DNA from: Spirochaetota bacterium
GTDB taxonomy: Bacteria > Spirochaetota > UBA4802 > UBA5550
Direction of reading: 5' to 3'
DNA length: 64,000 bases
Assembly: GCA_017999915.1 (NCBI GenBank)
Contig: JAGNKX010000007.1
Span: 190,488-254,487 of the forward strand
Positions 23,662 through 31,706 of the stretch are shown here, in pieces. The notes under the pieces are model-generated. The model was not told the DNA's origin, did no database searches, and saw only the letters and a program-made list of their open reading frames with translations. The first letter of the stretch is position 1, and the number at the start of each line of letters is the position of its first letter. A program made the position numbers and the translations under genes.

Positions 23662-23763
23662 AAATAGCTATAATTGCGCACCAACTAATAAAGCAATAAA
23701 CAGGTGGATTTCGCCTCTATTGTTATTAATCAGGACCTCAATTTTGATTAAAAACATCTCCGT

Positions 23764-24158
23764 ATTTACAAGCTAATTATTGCATTTTCGGGGTCAAGGG
23801 GCGAAGCCCCTCGTAAACCCAACCCCCAAGTTATTATTCATGATCATATTTTCGTTTAAAAGACAATGCCTGAATTTACAAGCTAATTATTGCATTTTCG
23901 GGGTCAAGGGGCGAAGACCCTCGTAAACCCCACCCCCAAGTTATTATTCATGATCATATTTTCGTTTAAAAGACAATGCCTGAATTTACAAGCTAATTAT
24001 TGCATTTTCGGGGTCAAGGGGCGAAGCCCCTTGAAAACCCCACCCCCAAGTTATTATTCATGATCATATTTTCGTTTAAAAGACAATGCCTGAATTTACA
24101 AGCTAATTATTGCATTTTCGGGGTCAAGGGGCGAAGCCCCTTGAAAACCCCACCCCCA
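23764..24158. repeat. Tandem array of a 110-bp unit (3 full + 1 partial copy)
   Basis: Units begin at 23771, 23881, 23991 and 24101 (AGCTAATTATTGCATTTTCG) with an exact 110-bp period; the last stops after about 58 bp. Each unit holds the palindrome TCAAGGGGC-gaa-GCCCCTTGA, perfect in units 3 and 4 and damaged in units 1 and 2, followed by a C-rich CCCCACCCCC. A more diverged remnant lies just upstream. Copies differ at only a few positions, so duplication is recent. Confidence 0.92.
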
Positions 24159-24334
24159 CTTTTTTTTGACAAAAATGACTTTAAGTATTAATTTTATATA
24201 TAAAGTAAAAGATAATGTATATAGTAGCAAATAAGTGGTTTTACCGTGTTTCGAAGTTGCCCTTTCAGGTGGAGAAGAGAATATAATAATAAGAGATTGT
24301 ACTACGGGCATAGAGGATAATTCAGGATAGTTAT

Positions 24335-24775
24335 ATGCATTATAAAATGACAAAAATAGCAGTAATAATGATCGGTTTGTTGATGCCTCTACTCTGTTCA
24401 TGTAATAAGGTAACCGGAGACATTGCCGAGCAATTGCCGGCCCTGTGGGTAACCATTCAGAATAATACCGGCACTCCCATCGATGCGACCCATCCGGTAT
24501 ATCTTGTTTTTTACTCCGAGAAGAATTGGACTAATCCCTGGTTGCAGATAGGGTCCACCAGCGATACGATCATAGATCCGGCCGTGGGCACCACGACCAC
24601 CTATCTCATGGCTTTCCTGGACCTCAATAACAACGGTGTTGTAGATGCCGGCGAGCCGTGCACAGGCCATGAGAACAAGGACCACGCCGTTCCCGATGAA
24701 TTGACCAAACTGGAGTTTCTTCCCCTGGAATGGCGAATGCTGACCATAACGCTGGAAGCGACCCGGGTTTACTGA
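24335..24775 (+). CDS. Small lipoprotein with a Ca-loop-like motif (first of a pair)
   Basis: A 146-residue protein. Leader MTKIAVIMIGLLMPLLCSCN has a Cys after a hydrophobic stretch, predicting a lipoprotein. The mature part is short and beta-rich (LWVTIQNNTGTPID, YLVFYSEKNW) and includes DLNNNGVVDAGEP, which resembles an EF-hand or dockerin-type calcium loop (DxNxxGxxD). CAGGAT lies 6 nt before the ATG at 24335. The layout matches the next gene, though sequence identity is low. Not assigned to a known family; probably surface or periplasmic. Confidence 0.8.
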   Translation: MHYKMTKIAVIMIGLLMPLLCSCNKVTGDIAEQLPALWVTIQNNTGTPIDATHPVYLVFYSEKNWTNPWLQIGSTSDTIIDPAVGTTTTYLMAFLDLNNNGVVDAGEPCTGHENKDHAVPDELTKLEFLPLEWRMLTITLEATRVY

Positions 24776-24812
24776 GTCGCCATAGATCTCTGCCGAGGAG
24801 GTTGGGCTACCT

Positions 24813-25247
24813 TTGAAAAGAACATATATACAAAGCATCATGATTGCTCTGATAATAATGGCGGTATCGCTGGTTTCGAGCTGCGATACCAGTAAAAAGA
24901 AGCATCCCTACCTGGTAATTACTATCAACTATTCCGGAACAGTGGACAGCACGAACAAGCTTTTTATATTATTCTATATAATGCCGAACTGGAGCGGTTT
25001 TTATTACATGACATCTTCAACGGAGAAGCGGTTTATAATACCGAGGATGAATATCGGTACCACGCCGCTCTATTTCGAAATAGTGCATGATATAAATGGC
25101 GACGGTATTGTAGGATCGGGCGATCTCTATCAGGGCTGGAGCGGAGTTACAAGCATGTCGGCCCTGCTGACGCCACTGGTGCTTCCCACCACACTGGATG
25201 CGGTGATGATCAATTTCGATTTGGATAACAATGCCGCGATACCGTAG
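24813..25247 (+). CDS. Small lipoprotein with a Ca-loop-like motif (second of a pair)
   Basis: A 144-residue protein. A TTG start at 24813 is supported by GAGGAGG (24795-24801) 11 nt upstream and gives a basic MKRTY n-region, a hydrophobic core and a lipobox-like VSSC. The mature protein repeats the plan of its neighbour: LVITINYSGTVDSTNKLFIL, then FYIMPNWSGFYYM, then HDINGDGIVGSGDLYQGW carrying a DxNxDG calcium-type loop. The two genes are 37 nt apart and probably co-transcribed. They look like diverged paralogues; function unknown. Confidence 0.8.
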   Translation: MKRTYIQSIMIALIIMAVSLVSSCDTSKKKHPYLVITINYSGTVDSTNKLFILFYIMPNWSGFYYMTSSTEKRFIIPRMNIGTTPLYFEIVHDINGDGIVGSGDLYQGWSGVTSMSALLTPLVLPTTLDAVMINFDLDNNAAIP

Positions 25248-25425
25248 CTCCCTGGTATGCCCGGGGAGCGACACCCCGGTAAATTCAGACGATTGATCGA
25301 TACATCGATTCATGGCTGTTTCATGGGGCGTCATTTTTTGATTTTCAAGGAAAAAACAGTTGCCATGGCGCCGCTTCCGATCGTCATCTGTTAACCTTGA
25401 AATGATGCTCCCACAAAGGCACGAT

Positions 25426-25722
25426 ATGAACCCACTCAATGGCGAACAAAAACGCCGGTTAAAATCCATGGCGCACCACCTGAAGCCGGTGATCATGATA
25501 GGCAAAAACGGATTAACGGCGGCTCTCCTCGACGCCGTGAACAAGGCGCTGGATGATCACGAGCTCATAAAGATCAAGTTCATTGATTTCAAGGATGAGA
25601 AGGGGGACATCATCCGTGAAATCACGCACACAACCGCCTCTGAACAGATAGCGGTCATAGGGAATATCGCCATTATTTTCAGGCAAAACAAGAATGCGGA
25701 AAAGAGACGAATTGTCGTTTAG
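25426..25722 (+). CDS. yhbY: YhbY-type CRM-domain RNA-binding protein
   Basis: A 98-residue CRM-domain protein. The ATG at 25426 gives the conserved start MNPLNGEQKRRLKSMAHHLK. The diagnostic loop is IGKNGLT, followed by DALDDHELIKIKF-like helix/strand (here NKALDDHELIKIKF) and the terminal IGNIAIIFRQN. YhbY binds the large ribosomal subunit precursor and assists assembly. The upstream in-frame extension to 25360 lacks a ribosome binding site and conservation. It precedes asd by 117 nt, with a promoter candidate between. Confidence 0.94.
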   Translation: MNPLNGEQKRRLKSMAHHLKPVIMIGKNGLTAALLDAVNKALDDHELIKIKFIDFKDEKGDIIREITHTTASEQIAVIGNIAIIFRQNKNAEKRRIVV

Positions 25723-25737
25723 TTTCGTTATTTATTG

Positions 25738-25764
25738 TTGACAACCGGCCATACTAATTAAAAT
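25738..25764 (+). promoter_or_regulatory. Candidate promoter of asd
   Basis: TTGACA (25738-25743) and TAAAAT (25759-25764) are 15 bp apart, one to two bases short of ideal, about 75 bp before the asd start codon. Confidence 0.4.
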
Positions 25765-25839
25765 TACGCAAAACTACGAGGGAACCCTATTTTGCCCCCG
25801 GGCTTCAAGGAGATGTCCCCATATTACCGGAGGTCCATA

Positions 25840-26853
25840 ATGAAAAAGTACAATGTTGTCATACTCGGCGCAACCGGCGCAGTGGGTGTTGAATTCAGGA
25901 AGATACTGCTCGAGCGGAAATTCCCTATAGATAAAATAAAGTTCCTGGGCCTGACAACGGTGGGTAAGGAATACGACTTCGGCGGCAGGAAAGTCATCTC
26001 GGAGGCCGTTGTGGAAGGATGCTTCAAGGGATATGATATAGGCCTGTTCTCCGCCGGCGGAGATATCAGCAAGAAGGTGGCGAAGCGGGCGGTTGAAGAA
26101 GGCTGCATCGTGGTCGATAACAGCTCCGCGTGGCGGATGGATCCCGGCGTTCCCCTGGTCGTGCCTGAAGTGAATCCCCATGATGTCGATTGGCATAAGG
26201 GCATCATCGCCAACCCGAACTGCTCCACCATCCAGATGGTGGTTGCCCTCAAGCCGATTCACGACGCGGCCAGGATCAAGCGTATCGTGGTAAGCACCTA
26301 CCAGGCCGTGTCCGGGACCGGTCTCAAGGCGATCGACGAGTGCCTGATCCAGACCAGGGACATCGTCGCCGGGAAAGAGATCTCCCAGCGGAAAGTCTAC
26401 CCGCACCAGATCGCCTTCAATGTCCTTCCCCAGATAGACGTGTTCCTGGAGAACGGCTACACCAAGGAAGAGATGAAGATGGTCAACGAGACCAAGAAGA
26501 TCATGGGAGACGATTCCATAAATGTCACGGCGACTACGGTCAGGGTCCCGGTCCTGTTCGGTCACTCCGAATCCGTTAACATCGAAACCGAGAAGAAGAT
26601 CACGCCTCACGATGTGCGGGAGCTGCTGCGGAAGGCACCGGGGATCACGATAGTGGACAACCCCACTAAAAGCGATTACCCGCTGGCAATCAACGCCGCC
26701 GGCAAAGACGACGTGTTTGTCGGGCGCATTCGCGAGGATGAGTCGATCGCCAACGGTATAAACATGTGGGTCGTTTCCGATAATATCCGCAAGGGCGCGG
26801 CCCTCAACGCGATCCAGATCGCAGAATTGCTGATCCAGAAGGGGAAGCTGTAA
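25840..26853 (+). CDS. asd: Aspartate-semialdehyde dehydrogenase
   Basis: A 337-residue enzyme that reduces aspartyl phosphate to aspartate semialdehyde with NADPH, feeding lysine, diaminopimelate, threonine and methionine synthesis. Seen: NADP loop GATGAVGVEF, FSAGGDISKK, the catalytic cysteine in IIANPNCSTIQMV, the STYQAVSGTG segment, and the catalytic histidine in PVLFGHSESVNIET. The ATG at 25840 has GGAGG a few nt upstream; the frame opens further upstream but without conservation. A strong terminator follows, so it appears monocistronic. Confidence 0.97.
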   Translation: MKKYNVVILGATGAVGVEFRKILLERKFPIDKIKFLGLTTVGKEYDFGGRKVISEAVVEGCFKGYDIGLFSAGGDISKKVAKRAVEEGCIVVDNSSAWRMDPGVPLVVPEVNPHDVDWHKGIIANPNCSTIQMVVALKPIHDAARIKRIVVSTYQAVSGTGLKAIDECLIQTRDIVAGKEISQRKVYPHQIAFNVLPQIDVFLENGYTKEEMKMVNETKKIMGDDSINVTATTVRVPVLFGHSESVNIETEKKITPHDVRELLRKAPGITIVDNPTKSDYPLAINAAGKDDVFVGRIREDESIANGINMWVVSDNIRKGAALNAIQIAELLIQKGKL

Positions 26854-26883
26854 AGAATAGGAATCCAAAACTTCGAATGAAAC

Positions 26884-26926
26884 GAAACGCCTTCCCGGGG
26901 AATACCCCGGAAAGGCGTTTTTTATT
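26884..26926. terminator. Terminator of asd
   Basis: AACGCCTT, then CCGGGG, pair with CCCCGG and AAGGCGTT around an AATA loop and are followed by TTTTT. Confidence 0.93.
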
Positions 26927-27082
26927 GCACAGTATCATGCAAAAAAGCTTCATTTAATGCCTTTATCAGAATAAAGTCGGTAAAGACGGCTATTTTTAAT
27001 CAAAATATTGATTCTAATTCTCAATTTTTATTACATTTGTTACGAAAATAGTAATAATAGAGAGGGTAAGGTATCTTTATTC

Positions 27083-28807
27083 ATGAAAAAAATTTTATTC
27101 TATTTTGACCCGACAGTCAAGAAGGTATTAAGCGAAGTTGAATCCGAGGGCGGTGAGAAAAAAGGGGTCCTTTCATCGCCGCATAATTTCGTCTTCACTT
27201 CCGAGATCGTCGCCAGGATTATCAATATAGATAATGACGACCAGATCCCGACCCGACTCGATCCGGGGTATAATTACTATACTACCCAGGATTATTCCTC
27301 CATTAAAGCGGATTCCGGCATTTATTTTGATGAAGCTGCCGGCGCCTACAAGGCTTCCGAGTACGGCTTCGTGGTGCTGGATGGAGGGAAATTACGGTTG
27401 ATTTCCCCCCTTGTCATCAGCAAGGACAAGCTCAGGGCGTTTTTTTATGTGTATCCGACGAAATTCGGCAGGGTGCCTTCATATGCAGACATTGAAGAAA
27501 TCATGCACCAGTACCGGATCCTTGCCCGCATCGATCAGAACAGGATACTGGAGCAGCTTCAGTCGATTGATGTCAACAAACCACAATTGACAAAGATACT
27601 CATTGCCCAGGGGAAAGAACCGGTCAACGGCCATGAGGAGTATTATCTGCCCATCATTCATTTACAGAAAAAGGCCGGCGAATTGAAATCGGACGGAAGC
27701 ATCGATTTCAAGGAGGTCGGATTCATCGTTGAAGTCAAGAAGGGACAGGACGTGCTCCGCCGGATACCGAAGGCAAAGGCTGTCGACGGTTACAATGTAT
27801 TCGGCGACAAGGCCCTGGGCGAAAGCGAGAAAAAGGACGGTTACAACAAGGGGGCCAATCTCGAGCCGGGGAAAGGCGATGAGAATATCTTCGTTTCGTC
27901 CATAGACGGGTGCGTCGATGTGGACGGCAGAACGATATCGGTGCTGCCCATTGTTCATATCAACGGCGACATCAATTACGAGACGGGAAACATAGATTTC
28001 GACGGGTCGGTCCACATCGGGGGATCGGTGCTGCCGGGCTTTTCGGTGAAGGCCCGCGGGGACGTCATCATAGAAAAGAACGTCGATGACGCCCTGATCG
28101 AAGCGCATGGCGATATTACGGTCAAGATGGGCGTCGTGGGCAAGGAGCACGTAAAGCTTGTCGCCAATGGCAAGGTGTCGGCCAAGTATCTGTTGAACGC
28201 CAAGGTTGAGGCGGTCGGCGACATCATCGTCGATGATTCGATCATCAATTGTGACGTGTTTTCCAATTCGAAGATCACCGTCGTCGCGAAACAGGGGAAG
28301 ATTATTGGGGGAAAGACCACGGCGTTGTACGAGATCATGGTGAACGTGTCCGGCTCGCCCAATGAAACGGAAACCCACCTGAGGGTCGGAAGGAACCTTT
28401 TCATTGAAAAAGAGCTGGCGGACATACACAAGGAAATAACCAAGTGGCGCGAGGCCGTCAATGAGTCGATCAGGGAGATAAAGGGAAGCTTCGGAGAAAC
28501 GGTATTTGAGAATCCCAAGGAGTTCATAGCCAAGCTTCCGGCGGTTAAGCAGAAGAAATGCCTGATTCTCCTCAAGGAGTTGAGCAATAACAACAAGGAA
28601 TTAAAAAGCCTGATCGAACAGAGCAAGGAAGTCCAGGATAAGCTGAAACTGGATCGCGAGCCGTACATCATTATTAAAAACAAGGCCTATCCGAACACGA
28701 TCATAAGCGTAAAAAAGAGCATCAAGCGGATCGATAGTCCCATCGATAACGTAAAATACTATGAGGATCCCGAAGAGAAGATAATCCGCTTCAGCCCTGC
28801 TTTGTAA
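27083..28807 (+). CDS. FapA/DUF342 family protein
   Basis: A 574-residue DUF342 protein starting MKKILFYFDPTVKKV. The N-terminal part (about 1-200) contains a KOW-like and spacer region. The centre (about 270-440) is a right-handed beta-helix made of imperfect repeats (VHINGDINYETGNIDFDGSV, VKARGDVIIEKNVDDALIEA, VEAVGDIIVDDSIINCDV). The C-terminal 120 residues are a charged coiled coil. FapA affects polar flagellar assembly in Vibrio, and related proteins are common in spirochaetes; no flagellar gene is nearby here. It is cytoplasmic and flanked by terminators. The family call is good, the role inferred. Confidence 0.9.
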   Translation: MKKILFYFDPTVKKVLSEVESEGGEKKGVLSSPHNFVFTSEIVARIINIDNDDQIPTRLDPGYNYYTTQDYSSIKADSGIYFDEAAGAYKASEYGFVVLDGGKLRLISPLVISKDKLRAFFYVYPTKFGRVPSYADIEEIMHQYRILARIDQNRILEQLQSIDVNKPQLTKILIAQGKEPVNGHEEYYLPIIHLQKKAGELKSDGSIDFKEVGFIVEVKKGQDVLRRIPKAKAVDGYNVFGDKALGESEKKDGYNKGANLEPGKGDENIFVSSIDGCVDVDGRTISVLPIVHINGDINYETGNIDFDGSVHIGGSVLPGFSVKARGDVIIEKNVDDALIEAHGDITVKMGVVGKEHVKLVANGKVSAKYLLNAKVEAVGDIIVDDSIINCDVFSNSKITVVAKQGKIIGGKTTALYEIMVNVSGSPNETETHLRVGRNLFIEKELADIHKEITKWREAVNESIREIKGSFGETVFENPKEFIAKLPAVKQKKCLILLKELSNNNKELKSLIEQSKEVQDKLKLDREPYIIIKNKAYPNTIISVKKSIKRIDSPIDNVKYYEDPEEKIIRFSPAL

Positions 28808-28850
28808 TACCCTATTGCGGCAACATTTGCCCGCGGCGGCAGAATTTAAT

Positions 28851-28879
28851 TTGACAAAAGTCTTCATTCATTTTTAATG
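28851..28879 (+). promoter_or_regulatory. Candidate promoter of tatA
   Basis: TTGACA (28851-28856), 17 bp, TTAATG (28874-28879). Transcription would start about 20 nt before the tatA start codon's ribosome binding site. Confidence 0.42.
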
Positions 28880-28904
28880 ACTTAAATTTTATGGGAGGTA
28901 ATCC

Positions 28905-29108
28905 ATGAATACGGGAATGCAGCTGGCCATTATACCCAATGTCGGTCCCTGGGAACTCGCTTTAATTCTCCTGATCGTCCTGATCATATTCGGCGCCAAT
29001 AAACTGCCCAAAATCGCGAAAGACCTCGGCAGCGGTATCCGGGAGTTCAAAAAATCGATATCCGGTGAAGCGGAAAAAAAAGACGACGATACGAAGGAAT
29101 CCAAGTAG
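28905..29108 (+). CDS. tatA: Twin-arginine translocase subunit TatA
   Basis: A 67-residue TatA/TatE protein: an N-terminal membrane helix (about 14-30, WELALILLIVLIIFG), the hinge FG-x-NKLPK, an amphipathic helix (IAKDLGSGIREFKKSI) and a charged tail. TatA forms the pore that exports folded proteins carrying twin-arginine signals. GGGAGGT lies 6-7 nt before the ATG at 28905. tatC is not in the window, as is common for a separately encoded tatA. TatB function by the same protein is possible. Confidence 0.95.
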   Translation: MNTGMQLAIIPNVGPWELALILLIVLIIFGANKLPKIAKDLGSGIREFKKSISGEAEKKDDDTKESK

Positions 29109-29238
29109 AATAAGCCCTTCTCGCCACATGATTCGGCGGGATCTGACGATCGAGCATCGATCAAATCCGATCATGGCGCTGATCATTTAAGATTTGACAA
29201 AACGATTGACGTACCGACAGAATCGATAATTAACTGAC

Positions 29239-29270
29239 ATGGCGGTTGTATTATACCGCCATTTGTTTTT
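29239..29270 (+). terminator. Terminator of tatA
   Basis: ATGGCGGT (29239-29246) pairs with ACCGCCAT (29255-29262), 8-nt loop, then TTGTTTTT. It ends immediately before the next frame, favouring a downstream start codon for that gene. Confidence 0.85.
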
Positions 29271-29294
29271 ATGACGACAGGCGGTGCCCAATCC

Positions 29295-30173
29295 ATGATT
29301 TTAATCCTCAATCCTACCCATAACCGCCATTCCCCGGGACCATCCATACACGCAGTTCTGCAGGAATTGTCATCGTCGTTCATGGTCTCCATGAGCGACG
29401 GGGATTTCGCCAGCCGCGATTCACTTCTCGGTCTCCTTCGGGAGTACCGGCCGAAAATAGCGATCAATTGCATCGAATACGACGATTGTGACGCGGCGGA
29501 ATATGAGCGGGAACGTGCCTATGCCATAAACGGCTTCTCTCTGAAAAACCTGTCGGACCTGTGCCGGGAACAGGATGTCATGCTGATTCACCTGAGCACA
29601 TCCCTTGTCTTTAACGGGTCCGGTCCAACTCCCTGCGGGGAGGACGATGATCCCTGCCCGGATACGGTGTACGGCGATTCTAAGCTCCTGGGCGAGCGGT
29701 TTATAGCGCAATCCGGTTGCCGTCACCTGATCATACGCGTCACGGACATGTTCGGAGAGCATATCCCCTTTTTCAGCGGGCGGCTGGCAGCCATGGACGG
29801 CGATAGCTCTCTCCGGGTGATCCGGGGGCAGGTTGTCGCGCCAGCCTATTCCGCCGACCTGGCCAGGGCGGTACTGGAGCTGGCAGGCAGGGGGTGCGAA
29901 GGGCTGTACCATTTTTCACAGGGAAGTCCCGTTGCTACCGCGGACTTCATGGCACGGGCGGCGGAGCTTTTTTTACGGCATGGCGTCACGGATAAAAAAT
30001 ATGCTGTTGAGGCTATCGAAAAAGAGGATTTTCTTGCGCCCTGCGATCGGCCCGACTATAATGTCCTCGATGCCGGTAAACTGGCCCGGGCCGCCGGGGG
30101 CCATATCCGGTCATGGGATGGGGCGCTGGAAGAGTATGTCGCGAAGAACGTGACCTCGATTGTTCTATCATGA
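29295..30173 (+). CDS. RmlD-like extended SDR protein, degenerate nucleotide site
   Basis: A 292-residue protein from the ATG at 29295; the ATG at 29271 directly abuts the terminator T-tract and is less likely. It follows the dTDP-4-dehydrorhamnose reductase plan: RPKIAINCIEYDDCD, then AYAINGFSLKNLSDLC, LSTSLVFNG, and the catalytic pair YGDSK. The N-terminal glycine motif GxxGxxG is missing: the first strand runs MILILNPTHNRHSPGPS. Loss of this loop should impair NADPH binding, so the protein may be regulatory, as in the MAT2B branch of the family, or use the cofactor differently. It ends 15 nt before the Lrp regulator gene. Confidence 0.82.
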   Translation: MILILNPTHNRHSPGPSIHAVLQELSSSFMVSMSDGDFASRDSLLGLLREYRPKIAINCIEYDDCDAAEYERERAYAINGFSLKNLSDLCREQDVMLIHLSTSLVFNGSGPTPCGEDDDPCPDTVYGDSKLLGERFIAQSGCRHLIIRVTDMFGEHIPFFSGRLAAMDGDSSLRVIRGQVVAPAYSADLARAVLELAGRGCEGLYHFSQGSPVATADFMARAAELFLRHGVTDKKYAVEAIEKEDFLAPCDRPDYNVLDAGKLARAAGGHIRSWDGALEEYVAKNVTSIVLS

Positions 30174-30188
30174 AAAGGAGTCATACCG

Positions 30189-30692
30189 ATGAAACCATAC
30201 AAGACAGATGAAATCGGCGAAGAGATTCTCGAAATACTGTACAAGGATGCGAAAGCCGAGATCGCGGATATCGCCAAACAGGTGAATATCCCAGAAGAGA
30301 GCGTGAAAAAATATATAAAGAAATTCGAAAGCGATAAAATTATCCTCGGGTACCATACCGATATCAACTGGCAGCGGATCCGCCTCCACGATGTCAAGGC
30401 CCTTATCGAGGTTAAGGTGATCCCGGAGCGGAAAGTCGGGTTCGATTCCGTGGCTGAGGCAATTTACCGCTATCCGGAAGTTACCTCGGTCTATCTGCTC
30501 TCGGGAGGGTACGATCTCCTCGTGCAGGTGGAGGGAGACAATCTGCGGGAGGTGGCGCTTTTCGTTTCGGAGAAGCTGGCGACGATAAATGGAGTCCAAT
30601 CCACAGTGTCCCACTTTTTACTGAAAAAATACAAGGAAGACGGCGTCATCCTTGTTGACCAGGGCGATTCCAAGCGCCTTCCGGTCTCGTAG
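30189..30692 (+). CDS. Lrp/AsnC family transcriptional regulator
   Basis: A 167-residue regulator. The N-terminal HTH (about 8-55: EILEILYKDAKAEIADIAKQ, then VNIPEESVKKYIKKFE) precedes a RAM/AsnC effector domain (about 70-155: VKALIEVKVIPER, VTSVYLLSGGYDLLVQVEG, IQSTVSHF-like VQSTVSHFLLKKY). Such proteins bind amino acids and control amino-acid metabolism genes as octamers. AAAAGGAG lies upstream of the ATG at 30189. Its position behind the SDR-like gene with a 15-nt gap suggests one transcript. Ligand unknown. Confidence 0.94.
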   Translation: MKPYKTDEIGEEILEILYKDAKAEIADIAKQVNIPEESVKKYIKKFESDKIILGYHTDINWQRIRLHDVKALIEVKVIPERKVGFDSVAEAIYRYPEVTSVYLLSGGYDLLVQVEGDNLREVALFVSEKLATINGVQSTVSHFLLKKYKEDGVILVDQGDSKRLPVS

Positions 30693-30755
30693 GGGGACGG
30701 GACGGCGCGGCTGTTCACGCGCGGGAACCCGCATTCTTTCATCTGAAGCAGGAAC

Positions 30756-31454
30756 ATGAATAACATTCGAACCGTTTATAAACGGCTCCTCGCGTTCCAT
30801 GGCCCCCAGGGATGGTGGCCCATCGTCAATGAATCGACCCTCCGGAGCGAGTACCACCTCGGCGCCCCCCGCGATGGGAGCGACTTTTTCGAGATATCCA
30901 TAGGCGCGATTCTCACGCAGAACATAGCCTGGAAAAACGTTGATACCGCCCTGGCGGCATTGAAAAGCCGAGGCATGCTGGACCCGCAATCTCTGCGAAA
31001 TCTGAAACTTATAACCCTTGCTAAGATCATCAGGCCTACGGGTTATTACAACCAGAAGGCGAAAAAGATCAGGAACTTTCTGGACTTCTACAAACGATAT
31101 GATTATGATCACCGGGCCCTGGGCCGTTGTAACATCCATGACCTGAGAAAAGGGCTGCTTTCCGTCAACGGCATCGGGCCTGAAACGGCGGACTCGATCC
31201 TCCTGTATGCCCTGAACATGAAAATCTTCGTCGTCGACGCCTATACCAGGCGGATATTCACCCGCCTCGGAGTCTTGACCGGCAAGGAAACCTACCACGA
31301 GATCCAGGACCTGTTTCACCGGGAATTCAAGGGGAGTGTCCCTGAATATAACGAATACCATGCCCTTATCGTGGCCCACGGAAAGAATTACTGCAAAAAG
31401 AAGCCCCTCTGCGACTTATGCTGTATTGCTTCATTGTGTGAGAAGAAGTATTAA
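30756..31454 (+). CDS. HhH-GPD DNA glycosylase, endonuclease III relative
   Basis: A 232-residue base-excision repair protein. The HhH motif LLSVNGIGPETADSILLYAL (about 133-152) has Glu where endonuclease III has its catalytic lysine; the catalytic Asp is in VVDAYTRRI. Four cysteines at the C-terminus (CKKKPLCDLCCIASLC) form a 4Fe-4S loop with Cx5C-x2-C-x5-C spacing, one residue shorter in the first gap than in the E. coli Nth. Both traits match the MagIII/HP0602 branch of monofunctional alkyl-base glycosylases rather than Nth itself. It probably lacks the beta-lyase step. The gene stands between the Lrp gene and the palindromic element. Confidence 0.88.
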   Translation: MNNIRTVYKRLLAFHGPQGWWPIVNESTLRSEYHLGAPRDGSDFFEISIGAILTQNIAWKNVDTALAALKSRGMLDPQSLRNLKLITLAKIIRPTGYYNQKAKKIRNFLDFYKRYDYDHRALGRCNIHDLRKGLLSVNGIGPETADSILLYALNMKIFVVDAYTRRIFTRLGVLTGKETYHEIQDLFHREFKGSVPEYNEYHALIVAHGKNYCKKKPLCDLCCIASLCEKKY

Positions 31455-31496
31455 ATTTTACCCCAGTCCCATGAAAGGAGGCCGCAGTATATTTTT

Positions 31497-31602
31497 GGGG
31501 GTATGGAGCCATGCCGGCGAGTAGGTGACAAGGACGTCGCCGATTCCGCCGAGTCAACAGGATGTTATACGAGGCGGACGAGCGGGATGGCTCCGTACCC
31601 CC
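31497..31602. repeat. Multi-branch palindromic element (possible structured RNA or MITE)
   Basis: A closing stem joins 31497-31512 (GGGGGTA, then GGAGCCAT) with 31587-31602 (ATGGCTCC, then TACCCCC) over 16 pairs including one G-U. The enclosed 74 nt hold two more stems: GGCGA/TCGCC (31516-31520 with 31537-31541) and CCGCC/GGCGG (31546-31550 with 31573-31577), the latter topped by AACA-GGA-TGTT. This is a three-way junction with no T-tract. A partial relative lies at 10153-10221. Confidence 0.7.
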
Positions 31603-31706
31603 CACCCATTTACTACTGTGATCCAGAAGGGGCATGTTTTACCATCCATTAAAGTTCTTGACGTTCACCGTGAAATCATGTACAATTCAAATGTTGAGAG
31701 AATCCG

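Larger units (their letters stand above)
23508..24334. other. Repeat-filled non-coding interval (827 bp)
   Basis: Holds the hairpin pair 23601-23661, the 110-bp tandem array 23764-24158 and the AT-rich leader of the lipoprotein gene. Short open frames inside the array are products of the repeat and have no ribosome binding sites. Confidence 0.75.

Noticed and set aside
23764-24158. CRISPR array
   Set aside because: Units are 110 bp and abut directly; there are no short repeats with unique spacers and no cas genes.
24000-24191. Short plus-strand open frame inside the tandem array
   Set aside because: It is a by-product of the 110-bp repeat, with no ribosome binding site.
25246-25269. Terminator after the second lipoprotein gene
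   Set aside because: GCTCCC/GGGAGC can pair but lacks a T-tract, so the evidence is too weak.
29195-29236. Tandem TTGACA/TTGACG promoter before the SDR-like gene
   Set aside because: No -10 hexamer at acceptable spacing, and the tatA terminator lies downstream of it.
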